A DNA stretch of 64,000 nucleotides from the NCBI GenBank assembly GCA_039621445.1, contig CP154956.1, positions 6,632,170 through 6,696,169 of the forward strand, in the 5' to 3' direction. The position numbers were made by a program, and so were the translations under genes. Of this stretch, positions 1 to 10,676 are shown piece by piece (position 1 is the first letter of the stretch; each line of letters opens with the position of its first letter). Below the pieces are notes generated by a model. It did not search any database. It was not told the DNA's origin and saw only the letters and a program-made list of their open reading frames with translations. This DNA is from Euglena gracilis. Taxonomy: Eukaryota > Euglenida > Euglenophyceae > Euglenales.

Positions 1-303
1 TTTGCCTCATTTTCCTTGTCGAATGCCTCAACGTTTCTCAAAAGCTAGAAAAACCCAGGACACAAAAAGCCGAAAAATGCGAAGCTGCATTAATGGTTTC
101 CTCATCCACAGGACACACGGCAAGGGAACAGTCATAATGCTACCTGCTCGATTTTTGGAGTTGCATGCTCTCTTGGATAGCAATTTTCATACTACACCCA
201 ATCTTCCTGCTGTTATTCTTTTGCAGTTTTTTTTGCTCTTGAAATTCTCACTTTCCTGTGTTTATGTTTTCCCCCTCAAAGTCGCTCCAGAATCGCACCA
301 CAG

Positions 304-375
304 CCCTGTAAGGGGCTGTGCGTCGCAGTTGGGCTGTCCATGGGCATTGTCATCTTGTACTCTGCTTTCCCCCAG
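304..375 (+). CDS. SulP gene 1, exon with last transmembrane segment
   Basis: Encodes GLCVAVGLSMGIVILYSAFPQ or slightly more, matching the last membrane helix of SulP proteins. It ends in CAG followed by GTGTGC, a conventional donor. The 5' border is uncertain between about 304 and 328. The paralogue exon is at 58,314-58,384 on the other strand. Confidence 0.75.
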
Positions 376-1574
376 GTGTGCATTGTCTCCCGGATGCACA
401 TCAACAAGCAGTATTCGACCTGCAAAGTGGCGCTGCACATTGTGAAGGCAGGTAATGAGTTGAACGAGTGAATGGGTTGTGGGGCCTCAACAACATGCAC
501 CAGCATGTACGTTTAGCCATGTGTGTGAAGGCTCCATGTCATATCCATGTCAGCTATGCATGGGGAGGCTTTTTGAAATTGCATTTGGGTGTCTTTGTTC
601 TGTTATTCTCCTTCACCAGGTTACCATCCTGGGTAATGTCCCAGAAACCCAGGTTTACCGCAACGGCACCCATGCTTATGTCAGTGAGTGTCTGTGTGCT
701 ATTTTTCTTTGGATTGTTCCATCTTTGTTCCAACACAATATTTTTGTCAGGCTTTATCTTCATCCCTCTTATCTTTATCCCTCTAAAAAGGGTTTTTTTT
801 TAAATCAGCACCAAGGGATTCTGTGGTGGATTGCGGCTGCAGCCAAAAATTGAATTTGATTAAATTGAATTGATTAATTTCATTAAATTTGAAATTGGAT
901 TTAATTTGAATTCAAAAAAATCCCCCCAGCAGGAAGCCAGCCTTATTGTTGGGGTCTAGACAATTTTTTTTGGGGAAAAGTGCTCCGAAATGGTGTTTTG
1001 GGGTATTTTCAGGGGTTTAGGGGGGTTGTCAGATGCTTATTTTTCCCCAATGCTGTAGTTTTTGGGCAATTGTCCAGTTTCAGGTGCCGCCCTCCCATCC
1101 CCCCTTAAATGCATTTTGGCTCCTTTTTGGTTGGTCTACCTAAAATGGATGTTTGCCTGAGGTCCCAGACAGGGGGGGGGGGCGTTGGTAGGCATGGGCG
1201 CTGCAGTAACGTGAAGCAGTTTCCTAACGCGGAGGAGATCAACGACTGCCTCATCGTCCGCGTCGACGCCCCCATCTACTTCGCCAACACGAACCCGCTC
1301 CGAACCATGTTCAGGGAACCCCCAATGGGTTTGGGTTTTGTTTTCTTTTGTGATCATTCCCTGGGCATGGCGTGCCTGGCCAACCCCAGCCTCTGACAGC
1401 CAATCTCCCAAAACGGCTTGTTGGGTGTGTTTCCCTTGGTGTGCTTCCCTGGCGCCACTCAACTATTTGGAGACACGTGCTGCGGTGTGCGGCAGGAAGA
1501 TCAATTTCCTCATATTCGACCTGTCTGGGGTGTCCGTGATCGATGGATCAGATTGGGAGTTGGCTGCCCATTTC

Positions 1575-1613
<39 letters not shown>

Positions 1614-4154
1614 TTTTTTTTTCGAAAAGGAGACTAACCCACCCCACCCCCCCCCAGTGCGTGTGCCCCCCCTTCCTGGGAATTTAGGTGCAAAATTTTA
1701 CGTGCCAGCGCTTCGCAGGGGGGGATTGATATCCACAATTTTCCCGCAATTTTCCGCAATATCCACCATTTGTACAGTCTTCCGCAGTTTTCCCACAGTT
1801 TTTTTCTTTTTCCGCAATTTTTTCCGCATGAACCTGAGATCGAAGGTGGAGTGAGCCCCGGCCATTCCTTGAATGGTTCACAAGGGAACGTAAGTGCCAT
1901 TTTGCTAATTTCTTGCAGTTTTGCAAAAATTTGCCAAAATTTGCTAATTTGGGCAATGTTTGCAGGCCGTTGTGTGGTTGTTGGGTTTCTGCTGGGAAAT
2001 AATTCCGGTTTAGAAAAATTCCTCAGCTTAGAGCAGATTTTCTGTGACTAAATTTGTATCAATTTTTCGCTGTTTCGGGGTTTTTTGCCCAATAGAATCC
2101 ATGTCATGTTCCCAAAATTACAAAAATCATGTTTCTGGGCTTTTATAAAATTGTTTTCCCCCTCTGATTGATTTAAACCTGCCTGGGAAAACAGTCTCCT
2201 GCCTCTGAACTCGCTGACCTGCTCTTATAGGAACCTGTTCCCTCCCCCCCCCCCCATTTGTCCAATGACCCGCCTGTGTCAACGACCCCCCCCCTCAACC
2301 TGGCGAGAAGCGCAGGGGGAATTGATGGGGGCTTCAAAAAATTGCGGAAAACTGCTGGAAAATTGGTGTCGAAAATGCGCACATTTCTGCTGGAGGGGAT
2401 TTTACAATTGGACAACTGGAGGAATCTTAACATTTTTTTTCCATTTTGCGCCATTGGTGTGTATTTTGAGCCTTAGTTCCCACATTTAAAACATTACCCC
2501 CGGTGCAGGGTTTTTTTTTTTTTAGTCTTGGACCCCCTCCCTGGTAGGGGCTGGTCGAAGGCGCCGAAAATTTTTGAAAAAGGCGCTATTTTTAGCATTT
2601 TTGGCCATTTTCAGGCAAAGTGGGTGGGTCCCCCGGGACCGGGGGGCCCCACCCCAGGGTGGGTGCCAACCCCCCCCCCCCAGTCTTAAAAAAAACCCCT
2701 GCCCCGGTGACACGAAGAATTTGAAGGGGATTTTTTTGGATGATCTGTGAACCGAAGCCTGGAAAATATAATTGCAGTTTTCACCTCAGGAAACATACAG
2801 TTTTGACCGTCAGCCGGCGGAACAAGGGAGGGAGACAGGTAACAAGCGCAGAGGGCTCAGAAGAGAGTTTCCCAGGGGAGTGGTTGTATGGAGAATTGTG
2901 GTGCTGCGGATGGACAACGCTCATTTTAATAACGCCTGAATTTGAATTTGTGGATTTTGAATAAGAAATGATAGTGCGGCTCTGAAAATTCTCCACATTC
3001 AAATAATTTTGGAAATTTGATGTTTTTTTTTGTGGGGTTGGGTCCCGGGTACCTCCCAACCTTTGGTTTTTGACCCCCATGTCCATCGACCCCCCCCCCT
3101 GGTCAGAGGACAGAGGTCGCCGGTCGTTGGACACAGGGGGTGGCCAAGTGTGCTGATCCCTCCCTGTCTTGAGACCGTTTCCCAAACCACCGAAGCCCCT
3201 TCGAATCGGATTCCAAGTCCGGGGCATTCCCCAGCGTTGGCCTGCCCCCAGCACCGCCATCCACTACCTGAAGGGAATGGTGGACGACCACCACAAGCGG
3301 GGGATCCAGGTGGTGCTCGTGCAGCCCAACAAGCAGGTGGTGGACATCCTGAGCAGGCCCCCCCACTGCCCAAACTCTCTCCGATTTTTTTTACTGTTGT
3401 TGTGTGAAAGGGAAAAAATCAAACAATTATTTTTAGGAAGTGTCAGACAATTCAAGCGTCGGGCATTTATGTGAGTGGTCGAAGACAAGTAAAGGTTGAA
3501 ATCCCATTGTGGCGCAGAATTTTTTTTAAACGGGAATGGCCTCGGCAAGCCACCCCCTGGGAAATCCTCAGATAAAACTTGAGATTATGACCAGATCCGA
3601 TACTGAACTCCTTGTCCCGATATTTGGACCAAACAGCACCAAAATTGCGTAAAAGGTTGTCCCAATTGAAAAATAGGTCCATTGGCACAATGTCGTTGAC
3701 CCCCCCTGCCATTCCCAGAACATTGAGCATATTATTTTAAAGCTTTTGTGACCCCCCCCCCAGCCAGGGAGGGGTTGGGGAGACTGGATCCCCCTCCCTT
3801 GAGGGGGGTGAATTTTGCCTGGCCAAAGGTTGTAATTTTTCAAGGGGCTTTGGCTGATTTCGGGTGGGGTTTGGTAATGGTGGTTCTGGGCCCGAGACAA
3901 GTGCCCAGGGGTCCAGAAATGAATTCATTGTCTTGGACATGCAGGAAGGCAGTCCTTTTTCCTTTAAAAAATGCCACTACCCCCCCCTCCCCGGAGAATC
4001 TCCTTGGTCCAGGGGAACTAGCTTGGTCTGTGCTGAAAGGGGGGTTCATCATCTGGCGAGACAGACGACGGGGTCTGCCCCTCCGATCCGGTCAGGGCTC
4101 GACGAGAAGATCGGCCGCGAGTACATCGGCATGGACATGCCAGTGCAGCAGTGG
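304..4154 (+). CDS. SulP-family anion (sulfate-type) transporter, 3' part, six exons recognised
   Basis: This is the C-terminal part of a SulP/SLC26-type membrane transporter; substrate (sulfate or another anion) cannot be told from sequence. Six exons in order encode the last membrane segment (ending YSAFPQ), the linker VTILGNVPETQVYR, the NVKQFPNAEE...DAPIYFANTN start of the STAS domain, the STAS core KINFLIFDLSGVSVID, the helix-strand HKRGIQVVLVQPNKQVVDIL, and RSGLDEKIGREYIG at the end of STAS. All six match the order and spacing of the family. The 5' exons are outside the window. Intron 1 is GT-AG; introns 2, 3 and 5 have complementary end motifs, and intron 4 gives the family-exact join only with non-GT-AG borders. 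The stop codon was not identified; the coding sequence may continue past 4,154. Confidence 0.85.
620..664 (+). CDS. SulP gene 1, linker exon
   Basis: Follows CACCAG and encodes VTILGNVPETQVYRN, the short linker between the last helix and STAS (ILGxxPxTxVYRN in the family). The 3' border lies in CGCAAC at 658-664 and has no GT; the next intron carries CCCATGC (669-675), complementary to GCATGGG near its 3' end. Confidence 0.8.
665..1207 (+). other. Nonconventional (euglenid-type) intron in SulP gene 1
   Basis: Intron at the same position in both SulP genes. The border is ambiguous within the shared AAC at 662-664 and 1,208-1,210. CCCATGC (669-675) and GCATGGG (1,192-1,198) are perfect complements near the two ends. 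A GT (GTGAGT) exists at about 684 but does not keep the reading frame with any AG before the next exon. Confidence 0.6.
1208..1300 (+). CDS. SulP gene 1, STAS exon 1
   Basis: Encodes NVKQFPNAEEINDCLIVRVD and APIYFANTNPL, the highly conserved start of the STAS domain. Codons are strongly G/C-ending, unlike the flanks. Neither border is GT-AG: the following intron begins near CGAACC and ends near GCCACTC, with CAGGGAA (1,312-1,318) complementary to TTCCCTG (1,445-1,451). Confidence 0.9.
1301..1460 (+). other. Nonconventional (euglenid-type) intron in SulP gene 1
   Basis: A 160-base intron between two STAS exons whose paralogue is also interrupted at the same codon. No GT-AG pair gives the conserved join. 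CAGGGAA starts 11 bases inside the 5' end and its exact complement TTCCCTG ends 9 bases before the 3' end, so the ends can form a stem. Confidence 0.7.
1461..1547 (+). CDS. SulP gene 1, STAS exon 2
   Basis: Encodes NYLETRAAVCGRKINFLIF and DLSGVSVIDG, the central STAS strand that in canonical members carries the phosphorylatable Asp-x-Ser/Thr region. A pure T tract (about 1,579-1,621) follows in the intron. The next coding segment is 1.7 kb downstream. Confidence 0.85.
2506..2701 (+). mobile_element. hAT-type MITE (family A), in SulP intron 4
   Basis: Inverted ends CAGGGTTTTTTT...AGTCTTGGAC and AGTCTTAAAAAAAACCCCTG, with internal GGCGCCGAAAATTTTTGAA stretch shared by other copies. Flanked by CCCCGGTG at 2,498-2,505 and again at 2,702-2,709, an exact 8-bp target-site duplication. 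No coding capacity. CAGGG termini plus 8-bp duplication are the signature of hAT transposons. Confidence 0.85.
3253..3351 (+). CDS. SulP gene 1, STAS exon 3
   Basis: Encodes TAIHYLKGMVDDHHKRG then IQVVLVQPNKQVVDIL, the STAS helix and strand. Joining it directly to the previous exon after VIDG reproduces the exact length of the family (IDTSGIHAL-type). The following intron begins with CAGGCCCC (from about 3,354), able to pair with GGGGTCTG just before the next exon. Confidence 0.85.
4086..4154 (+). CDS. SulP gene 1, STAS end exon
   Basis: Encodes IRSGLDEKIGREYIGMDM then PVQQW, matching the last STAS helix and the paralogous exon at 54,262-54,351. The 3' border is uncertain; a GC-rich palindromic stretch with CCGCCGTAGCGGCGG follows at about 4,252 and may or may not be coding. 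Confidence 0.75.
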
Positions 4155-7100
4155 CGCGGCCGGGACCCATTTGATGGAAATTTGTTTTCTATTCCCCGTG
4201 TGATGATTGATGGGAGGGGGGGTGCGGCTGCGGGCACCGGTCCGGCGGTTCCCCGCCGTAGCGGCGGGAGTTCATGGAATGCTTTTTCGCAAATTTTCAA
4301 AGCCGATTTTTTGCGCATTTTTTTTCGCATTTTTGTGGAATTTGTTTTCTATTCCCCGGTGAATTGATGATTGATGGGTCAGATTTTATTGGGTGGTGGA
4401 TTTCAATCGGATGACCAGGGGTCTGGAAATAATTCCCGCTGTGCAACAGTTCAGCAGGGGGGGGGGAATGCGTTTCGCATTTTTTCGCATTATTTCAAAT
4501 TTTCCAAAAATGCGCATTTTTGCGCATTTTTTCGCATTTTTTGCGCATTTTTTCGTTTTTTTCAGCACATTTTTTTTCTTTTTGGCACATTTTTTTGTGA
4601 TTTTCCAAAATTTTCATATTTTTTGACCATTTTTGCAATTTTTTGCAAAAATTTGAAATTTTTGACTTTTTTTGAAACGTACATTTTTCTCATTATTCTA
4701 CATAATTTCTTCAAATCTGGTGCCATTTTTGCATGTTTTGGGGTAATTTTTGCATTTTTGTGATTTTTGCGCATTTTTCCTCGGATTTTGCACATTTTTG
4801 CGCATTTTTTCCAAAAATGCGCATTTTTTGCGCATTTTTTTGCGCATTTTTGCGCATTTTTTCCGAGGCCGGGCGAGCGCATTTCCCCCCCCCCCCCTGA
4901 GTTCAGTGTGGGTTTGAATGTTGACCCAGGCCATGGTTTTTGGGTTAAACGGTGCTGAAACCAGATAGGACACCCCATGTGTGCCCCCCCACTGTTGGAC
5001 AAGAGGGGGTCAAGGGAAACAGGATACAAAAGATTGACGTCCCCATGAATTTGGGGTCAGAGACATACATCTCTCTAAGGTTTTGCGAACCCCCCTCGGG
5101 GGGGGGGGGGCTGCAGCCAGCCCCGATTTGGGCCCAGCCCAGCCGCAGCAGTACCCCCCCCCGGGGGGGGGTGCTGCTAGCCCAGCTAGCCAGCCCCTTT
5201 TTTGGGGGTCCAGCCCAAAATTTTTCGGCGCAAAGCGCCGAAATTTTTTGGAAAACTGTGTTCAAAAGTGGCCAAAAATGGGGTTTGGGGGGCGTTTGGG
5301 GCATTTTTGGGAGGTTTCAGATGCATCATTTTTCAAAACTGTGTTCTGCAGGTCATTTTTGGGCATTTTTCCGATTTCAGTCTAGCTCGCCCCGGTTCGG
5401 GTCCAGCCGGGGTCCAGCCCCCCCCCCCCCCCCCCCAGGGGGGGGGGGGGCGGGCTAGCCAGCCCAAATTTCTAGCCAGCCCAAATTTCTAGCCCTAGCC
5501 CAGCAACCCCCCCCGGGGTCCTTAGAGAGATGTATGGTCAGAGTTCAGTTTCGTGACCCCAGGGGGTGGGTCCTGGCCGAGCCCCCCCCCCCCCCCCCCG
5601 GCCAAGTGGGCACCCCGCTGGAGGTGGGGTTTTTTCTCTATTTTGGTGCCGAAAACTTCCTTGGACCTCCCAAAAGTGGGGTTCCCCCGCCCCCCCCCCC
5701 CAGGGGGTGGGTGGTCCGTCCAGGGGGTCCATCCAGCCGCCTTTTCCAGTCTTTATATCTTTTCCCCCTACCGACTACTTTTCCTTGCTGGCCTCCTGAA
5801 CAGAGTTTTTTTTCCCGGGGTGACTGAGGAGGGGACCGGGTCAGGCACTAGAGGCAGAGTGGGGTTTGTTCTGTTCCATAAGAAGGTGTGAAAGAATTCT
5901 GCACCACAAATTGGTCCCAGAATCGCATTTAGGTGATTGCCGACCCCCCCCAGGTCCTCAAAAAATGTCGTCCCGAAGGGTGGCTGGATGGTTTTTGCTT
6001 TGTATTCAAAAATCAATTTGGACAGGTTCCAAATTGGATCTTTTTTTTCCTTGCACCATTCTACCCAAACTGACCCCTCCCCCGCAATTTGGATCTCAGG
6101 TCCAAAAAGCGGGAATGAATTGTGGAATTTGTTCAGTGGCAGGGACTGCTCCCAAAGTCCGACTCAAACGACAACAGCATCAGTTGGGCCAGCACCCTGC
6201 TGCCAACTTCTCTCCTTCTCCTCCTGCTTGCTGCTTTCCTGCACACGCACACATGCCCATTTGCACACTGGATAAACAAGTGAATGCTGCACACAGTTGC
6301 GTGCAGGAGTTTTACTTGAGAACATGCATGCATATGCACTATACGTGCAAAATGAATACGACGTCCGGCCTCTTGCAGGGTGCTTCCAGCGCCAAAGGCT
6401 GAAGGGCAAGAAATGAAGTCCATTGCTGAGTCTGACGAGGAAGGCCCACTGCGATCCGCGCGAACTCGGCATGGCATCGGTGTCTCTCTCAAATAAAACC
6501 CTCAACTTGAAGATTGAAAACCAATGGCCGAATTTTTGTGCGCCAGGACCCTCTTAGGCCAATTTTGCCCATTGCATTGCTCCATATGTCATCAATGAAT
6601 AAATCAAATAATAAACATTTTGTGCCACATTTTGTACCATTCTTTTAATTTGGAAGATTCACTTTGAGAGTCGGTCCAGGAAGAGTCCGGAAGTGTGGGT
6701 TGAACCGGGAATAATTGAAACACTGGCCAAACCACAAATTTATTATTATTACATTATGTGTTTGTGTATGCAATTGGCAACAATTCACCACTGCCCTCCG
6801 TGGGGGAGGGCCCAGTAGTGAAACGTACCGGGGATTTCAGTCGACCGAGTTTCACTGCTGGCCCCCCTCATATTTTTCTTTTGGAAAGCGTGATACCGCA
6901 AGAAAATTTTTGCCAGAACAGGCCGGGATCCGGGTTGATCCGGGTCGAGTGAGGAATCGGGTAAGGGTTAGGATTTAGTGCCAGAGTGAGAATTTTGGTG
7001 GGGTTCGGACGAATTTTTGCTTTATTTAGGCCCAATTTTTGGCCAAATTTTTGGTCCTGTTTTGGGCCTCATTTCGGCCAAACTTTTTCCTTAACTCGTA

Positions 7101-7326
7101 ACCCTATTCTTTTCCCCAACCCCAATCTGGAACGGAAGCAGAAACGGAAAAAACGCAAATTGGGGAGTGAAACGGTTAAATTTAGAGTTGGCCCCTAGAA
7201 TCCCCCCCCCGCCCCCCACCCCCACGTTTCACTGGGGGTCGAAAGAAATTGTTTGCCTAATTAAAACCAGCCCCCCCCCCAGCAAGGGAATGGGAAATGG
7301 TTGCCCCCCCCCACCAGCATTGGGAT
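4155..7326. other. Non-coding, repeat-rich stretch
   Basis: No recognisable gene. Contains the GCGCA repeat, long poly-C/poly-G pairs (5,095-5,175, 5,418-5,455, 5,580-5,605), the palindrome TTTTTCGGCGCAAAGCGCCGAAATTTTT at about 5,220, and degraded family A-like segments near 5,570-5,720. May be 3' intron or downstream sequence of SulP gene 1. Confidence 0.4.
4460..4870 (+). repeat. T-rich (TTTTTGCGCA)n foldback repeat
   Basis: Dense array of TTTTTGCGCATTTTT, TTTTTCGCA and TTTTCCAAAAATGCGCA. Because TGCGCA is self-complementary and CCAAAAATGCGC occurs next to GCGCATTTTT, both halves can fold on themselves. No coding signal; the open frames here are low-complexity Phe/Lys strings. Confidence 0.6.
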
Positions 7327-7425
7327 CAGGGATTTTTTTAAGTTTGGACCCCGGGGGGGGGGGGGGGGGGAGGGGGGGGGGGTCCGGCCGAGCCCCCCCC
7401 CCCCCGGGGATGAGGTAAAACCCCC
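7327..7425 (+). mobile_element. Degenerate family A MITE
   Basis: Starts CAGGGATTTTTTTAAGTTTGGACC and runs through the poly-G and CCGGCCGAGCCCCCC core typical of the family, but a matching right end and a target duplication are not seen, so it is truncated or rearranged. Confidence 0.4.
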
Positions 7426-8099
7426 ACCCCATCCAGCCTCTCGGCACCAGACCTTCCAGTGCACCTCTGTCGGGGCGTGTCGACCCCCCCGCACTCAAGC
7501 AGCCTCGGGGTGGTTCTCGAGCTGTTTCGGTTTGAGGTGCCGTCCTGTGCCCCCGGTACTCCAGCCCCCGCGGTGACGGAAGCTCTTCCTCCAGCAGTGC
7601 CCAAGCCCCTCCCACACAAGTGCCCCATGGTGAAGGCTGGATGTAATTGACGAAGGGAACAAAAGTGATTGTTTTTGGTGTGTGTCGAGCCACCCTGAGG
7701 GGACTTTGACCAGGGCAGGACATTGAGGTCCCTCCCCTCGAGGCTGAAGCAACGCCCCACCCCCCTTTGTTGCTCATTCAGCTTTTCAAGTTCTTTCTTT
7801 TCAAGTCTTTTCCCAATCAAAATTCACACTGGTGCCCAGCCACTAGGTCTGATTTGGGGGTTTTTGTTGCGTTGCCATATTAGACAGCCCAGTGAATGAC
7901 CACCAGAAATTGTTGCAGGCGGCAATCAGGCTTCTCGGGGGGAGTCTCCCCACCCAGCCCAGCACAAAACCCCCCGGGGGGGGGGGGGGGCAAAAAAATC
8001 CGATGCTCAGGGCATTTCCCAAGAAAATTTTGGTGCTTTGCACCGAAGCCCAAGCCGTGCCCAGTGGAGGTCCACCCAAGGATTCCGCGCTGTCTTGGC

Positions 8100-8345
8100 C
8101 AGGGGTTTTTTTAGTCATGGACCCCGGGGGGGGTGTAGGATGGGTGGGTCTGGCAGAACCCCTGGGGGGGGGGTCCTCCCGGAGGGGGATGGGATATACT
8201 TTTTGCCGCCAATTTTTTTTGTAAAAGTGCTATTTTAGCGCTTTTCAAGATTTTTCGGCCATTTTTTTGTGGGTCCCCCCGGCCCCCCCCCCTCCCCCAG
8301 GGGGTGGGTGGGCAGGGGACCCCCCGGTCTTAAAAAAAACCCCTG
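8100..8345 (+). mobile_element. hAT-type MITE (family A), complete
   Basis: Starts CAGGGGTTTTTTTAGTCATGG, ends GGTCTTAAAAAAAACCCCTG. Contains the family core GGGATATACTTTTTG and a GTGCTATTTTAGCGC block. Flanked by exact 8-bp duplications GTCTTGGC at 8,092-8,099 and 8,346-8,353. No open frame of note. Confidence 0.9.
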
Positions 8346-8353
8346 GTCTTGGC

Positions 8354-10251
8354 ACCACGCTGGTTCTTACCCAAAATGTACGCGGGTTCTGCTCGTCTTT
8401 TTTCCGTTGGGGGATAATTTGGACAAGGGTGGTGGGGCACCGTCAACAATTTTGTTCACCATCAGCGGTTTAAGGCAGAAAGGAGGTTCATGTGTCCTGT
8501 CCCGGAGGAACTGCTTTGACACGCACATGCATGACAGCCAAACATCCCACACATTTCTGCACCCACACATTCACTGCCTGCTTTTCGAGCTGTTCTGTAT
8601 CGATGCTGTGCGGGCTAACCCCGAACCTGTCCTTGTTTGCAAAAGCAAAATGTCTTTTTTTGCAGAAGGTTGTTTAAAAGCGTTACCGCCATGCCCCCTC
8701 CTGGGTGGGTTCCAATGATAGAGAAGAATTTTCTTCCAGCTCTGTGTGCCGAAAAAAACAACAAAAATTGACCCCTTTTCCCCACCTGTGAGCTTCGTAT
8801 TGCACATTTTGGATGTTTTGGTGTTTTCCACATTGAAAATTGTTTATTGAAAACATTCAACAAATGAGAATATTTGATTTATTTTCAAAAAAGGGAAAAT
8901 CAGGAATATCAAACAATTTCGGTCAGGTATCCGGCCATTTGGCCCCGAACCGAAAAAGTTCTCCGCCATCCGACCCCCCCCTCCACCCCTCCGACCCCCA
9001 TCACAGGAGACTTTCCCTTCAAAATGGCAATTTTCAGGCCCTGGTGCCTTCAGTGCAAACCCCCCATGGGGTGCAAACTTTTTTAAAAAGAAGCCTGGAT
9101 CCAATTCCAGGAGCAATAAAACAGCACGGTCTTCCTTTCGGCCCCAGCTGGAGGAAGGCAATCAAACAAAAGAGGAAGGGGTTGAGGGAAGCGCTGAGGG
9201 GGGAGCAGTGACAGGACCAAAGATGCCCCCCCCCCAGGGGCGGACGTGCTTGCCCATAGCACAAAGCAGCCCCCCCCCCCCCCCGGGTTGGAAAAAAAGA
9301 AGCCCGATTGGGTCATGCAATTGTTTTCCTCTCGGCAGGCAGGGCTGGGTGGAGTTCCCTGAAATTCGGTGGTGGGGGGTGGGGGGTTGACCCCTTCTAC
9401 ACTGGCCATTTACCTTTCGTCTTTTAATGGACCGCCCTGAGTCACAGTGAAACAACTGAACCCTTCGGGCAAAGAGTTGTAGGGAAATGGCGCCCCCCCC
9501 CCCCACCAGGATGGATCAGTAAGTGCAGACGTCGAAAGTTTTTCCCCCTTAAGGATCGCCCTTGGGCAGGGCCTATGGACAGTGGGTGGGGAGGACTCAT
9601 GCCCCCCACCAGGCCTTCCTGTATTTCCGATGGCGCCGATTTTTAGGTGAAAAGGTTCCTTCGGTGCCGAAGTAATTTTCTTTGAGCAGGTGCCATGGTG
9701 GGTGGGGGGGGTGGTCGACCCTCCCCCCACCAGGCTTACCAGGCTTTCCCGTACAGCCCTGTCCTCAGGCCTGAGGGATGGCCAAGAGCCGAGCTGTGAC
9801 TTGGACAAGGTCAAAAGTCAAAATGTCGCGAAGCCGCCGTTTGCCGTTTTGGGTGTATGGGCGATGGTTCAAGGATGCCAAAAATCACTTTTTTTCCCCC
9901 ACAGGCGACCCGCTTTTGCCAAAATATAGTCCCTTTTCCGCAAGGATCTTTCATTGAATGGGCTGGGACCGGAAGTTTTTTTTTCCCGTTGAGGACCGCC
10001 CTGCTGAATGATCTTCGAAGTGGAAAGCGACCCCATGTGTGCACATCAAGGCCATGCCGTCAGCATCAATCCCTCCATTCCGCCTGCTGAGCAGGTCTGG
10101 AGGCGAGGTGTCTGAGGGTTATGTTCCCTTGTCAGGTTGTTGGCTCGGAGAGGGAGGCTCACCCTCTTTTCCACGTATCCTATTGTCTGTTGTTGGAAGC
10201 AGGCCGTCATACAAGGGAGGTTTTTTTTTACGTTTTTGGTTGCATGGGGTG
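8354..10251. other. Non-coding stretch
   Basis: No recognisable gene or exon. Holds poly-C tracts, CCACCAGG-rich GC segments (9,360-9,750) and the motif TTGAGGACCGCCCTG (about 9,991), which recurs near 54,930 and suggests another small repeat family. Confidence 0.35.
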
Positions 10252-10480
10252 CAAGGCTTTTTTTTGTCTTGGACCCCTGGGGGGTGAGGGGGTGGGGGCA
10301 GGGTGGGTAGGTCCGGTTGAGCCCCCCACCAGGGGGGGGGATATGCTTTTCAGCACCTTTGGTGCTGAAAATTTTTGAAGAATGCTATTCTTAGCGTTTT
10401 TCGCTATTTTTGGCCGTTTTCGGGAAAAGTTAGTGTGTCCCCCGGGACCCCCACTCCCCCCGGTCTTTAAAAAACTCCCG
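10252..10480 (+). mobile_element. hAT-type MITE (family A)
   Basis: Left end CAAGGCTTTTTTTTTGTCTTGG, right end GGTCTTTAAAAAACTCCCG, with the family core GATATGCTTTTCAGCACC. Flanked by exact duplications ATGGGGTG at 10,244-10,251 and 10,481-10,488. The terminal bases have drifted from CAGGG/CCCTG but the duplication fixes the borders. Confidence 0.8.
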
Positions 10481-10676
10481 ATGGGGTGGGTCACCCCCAA
10501 GGGATTAGGGCCGAGTGGGTGCCCCACCCCCAGGGGTTTTTGTTTTTGGCACGAAGCACATGAAAAATTTTTCACCCCAAAATTTCCCCAAACCTGCCCT
10601 CCAACCCCCCCCCCCGTCGACAGTGGGTGGGCGAGTGTGTTGTGGTTGGTGCCCCTCCCCCCCCCGGTTTCACATT

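Noticed and set aside
684-690. GTGAGT as the donor after the SulP linker exon
   Set aside because: Phase does not match any AG before the next exon, and the paralogue has no GT at the equivalent place.
4371-5029. Phe-rich plus and Lys-rich minus frames
   Set aside because: Low-complexity translation of the TTTTTGCGCA array.
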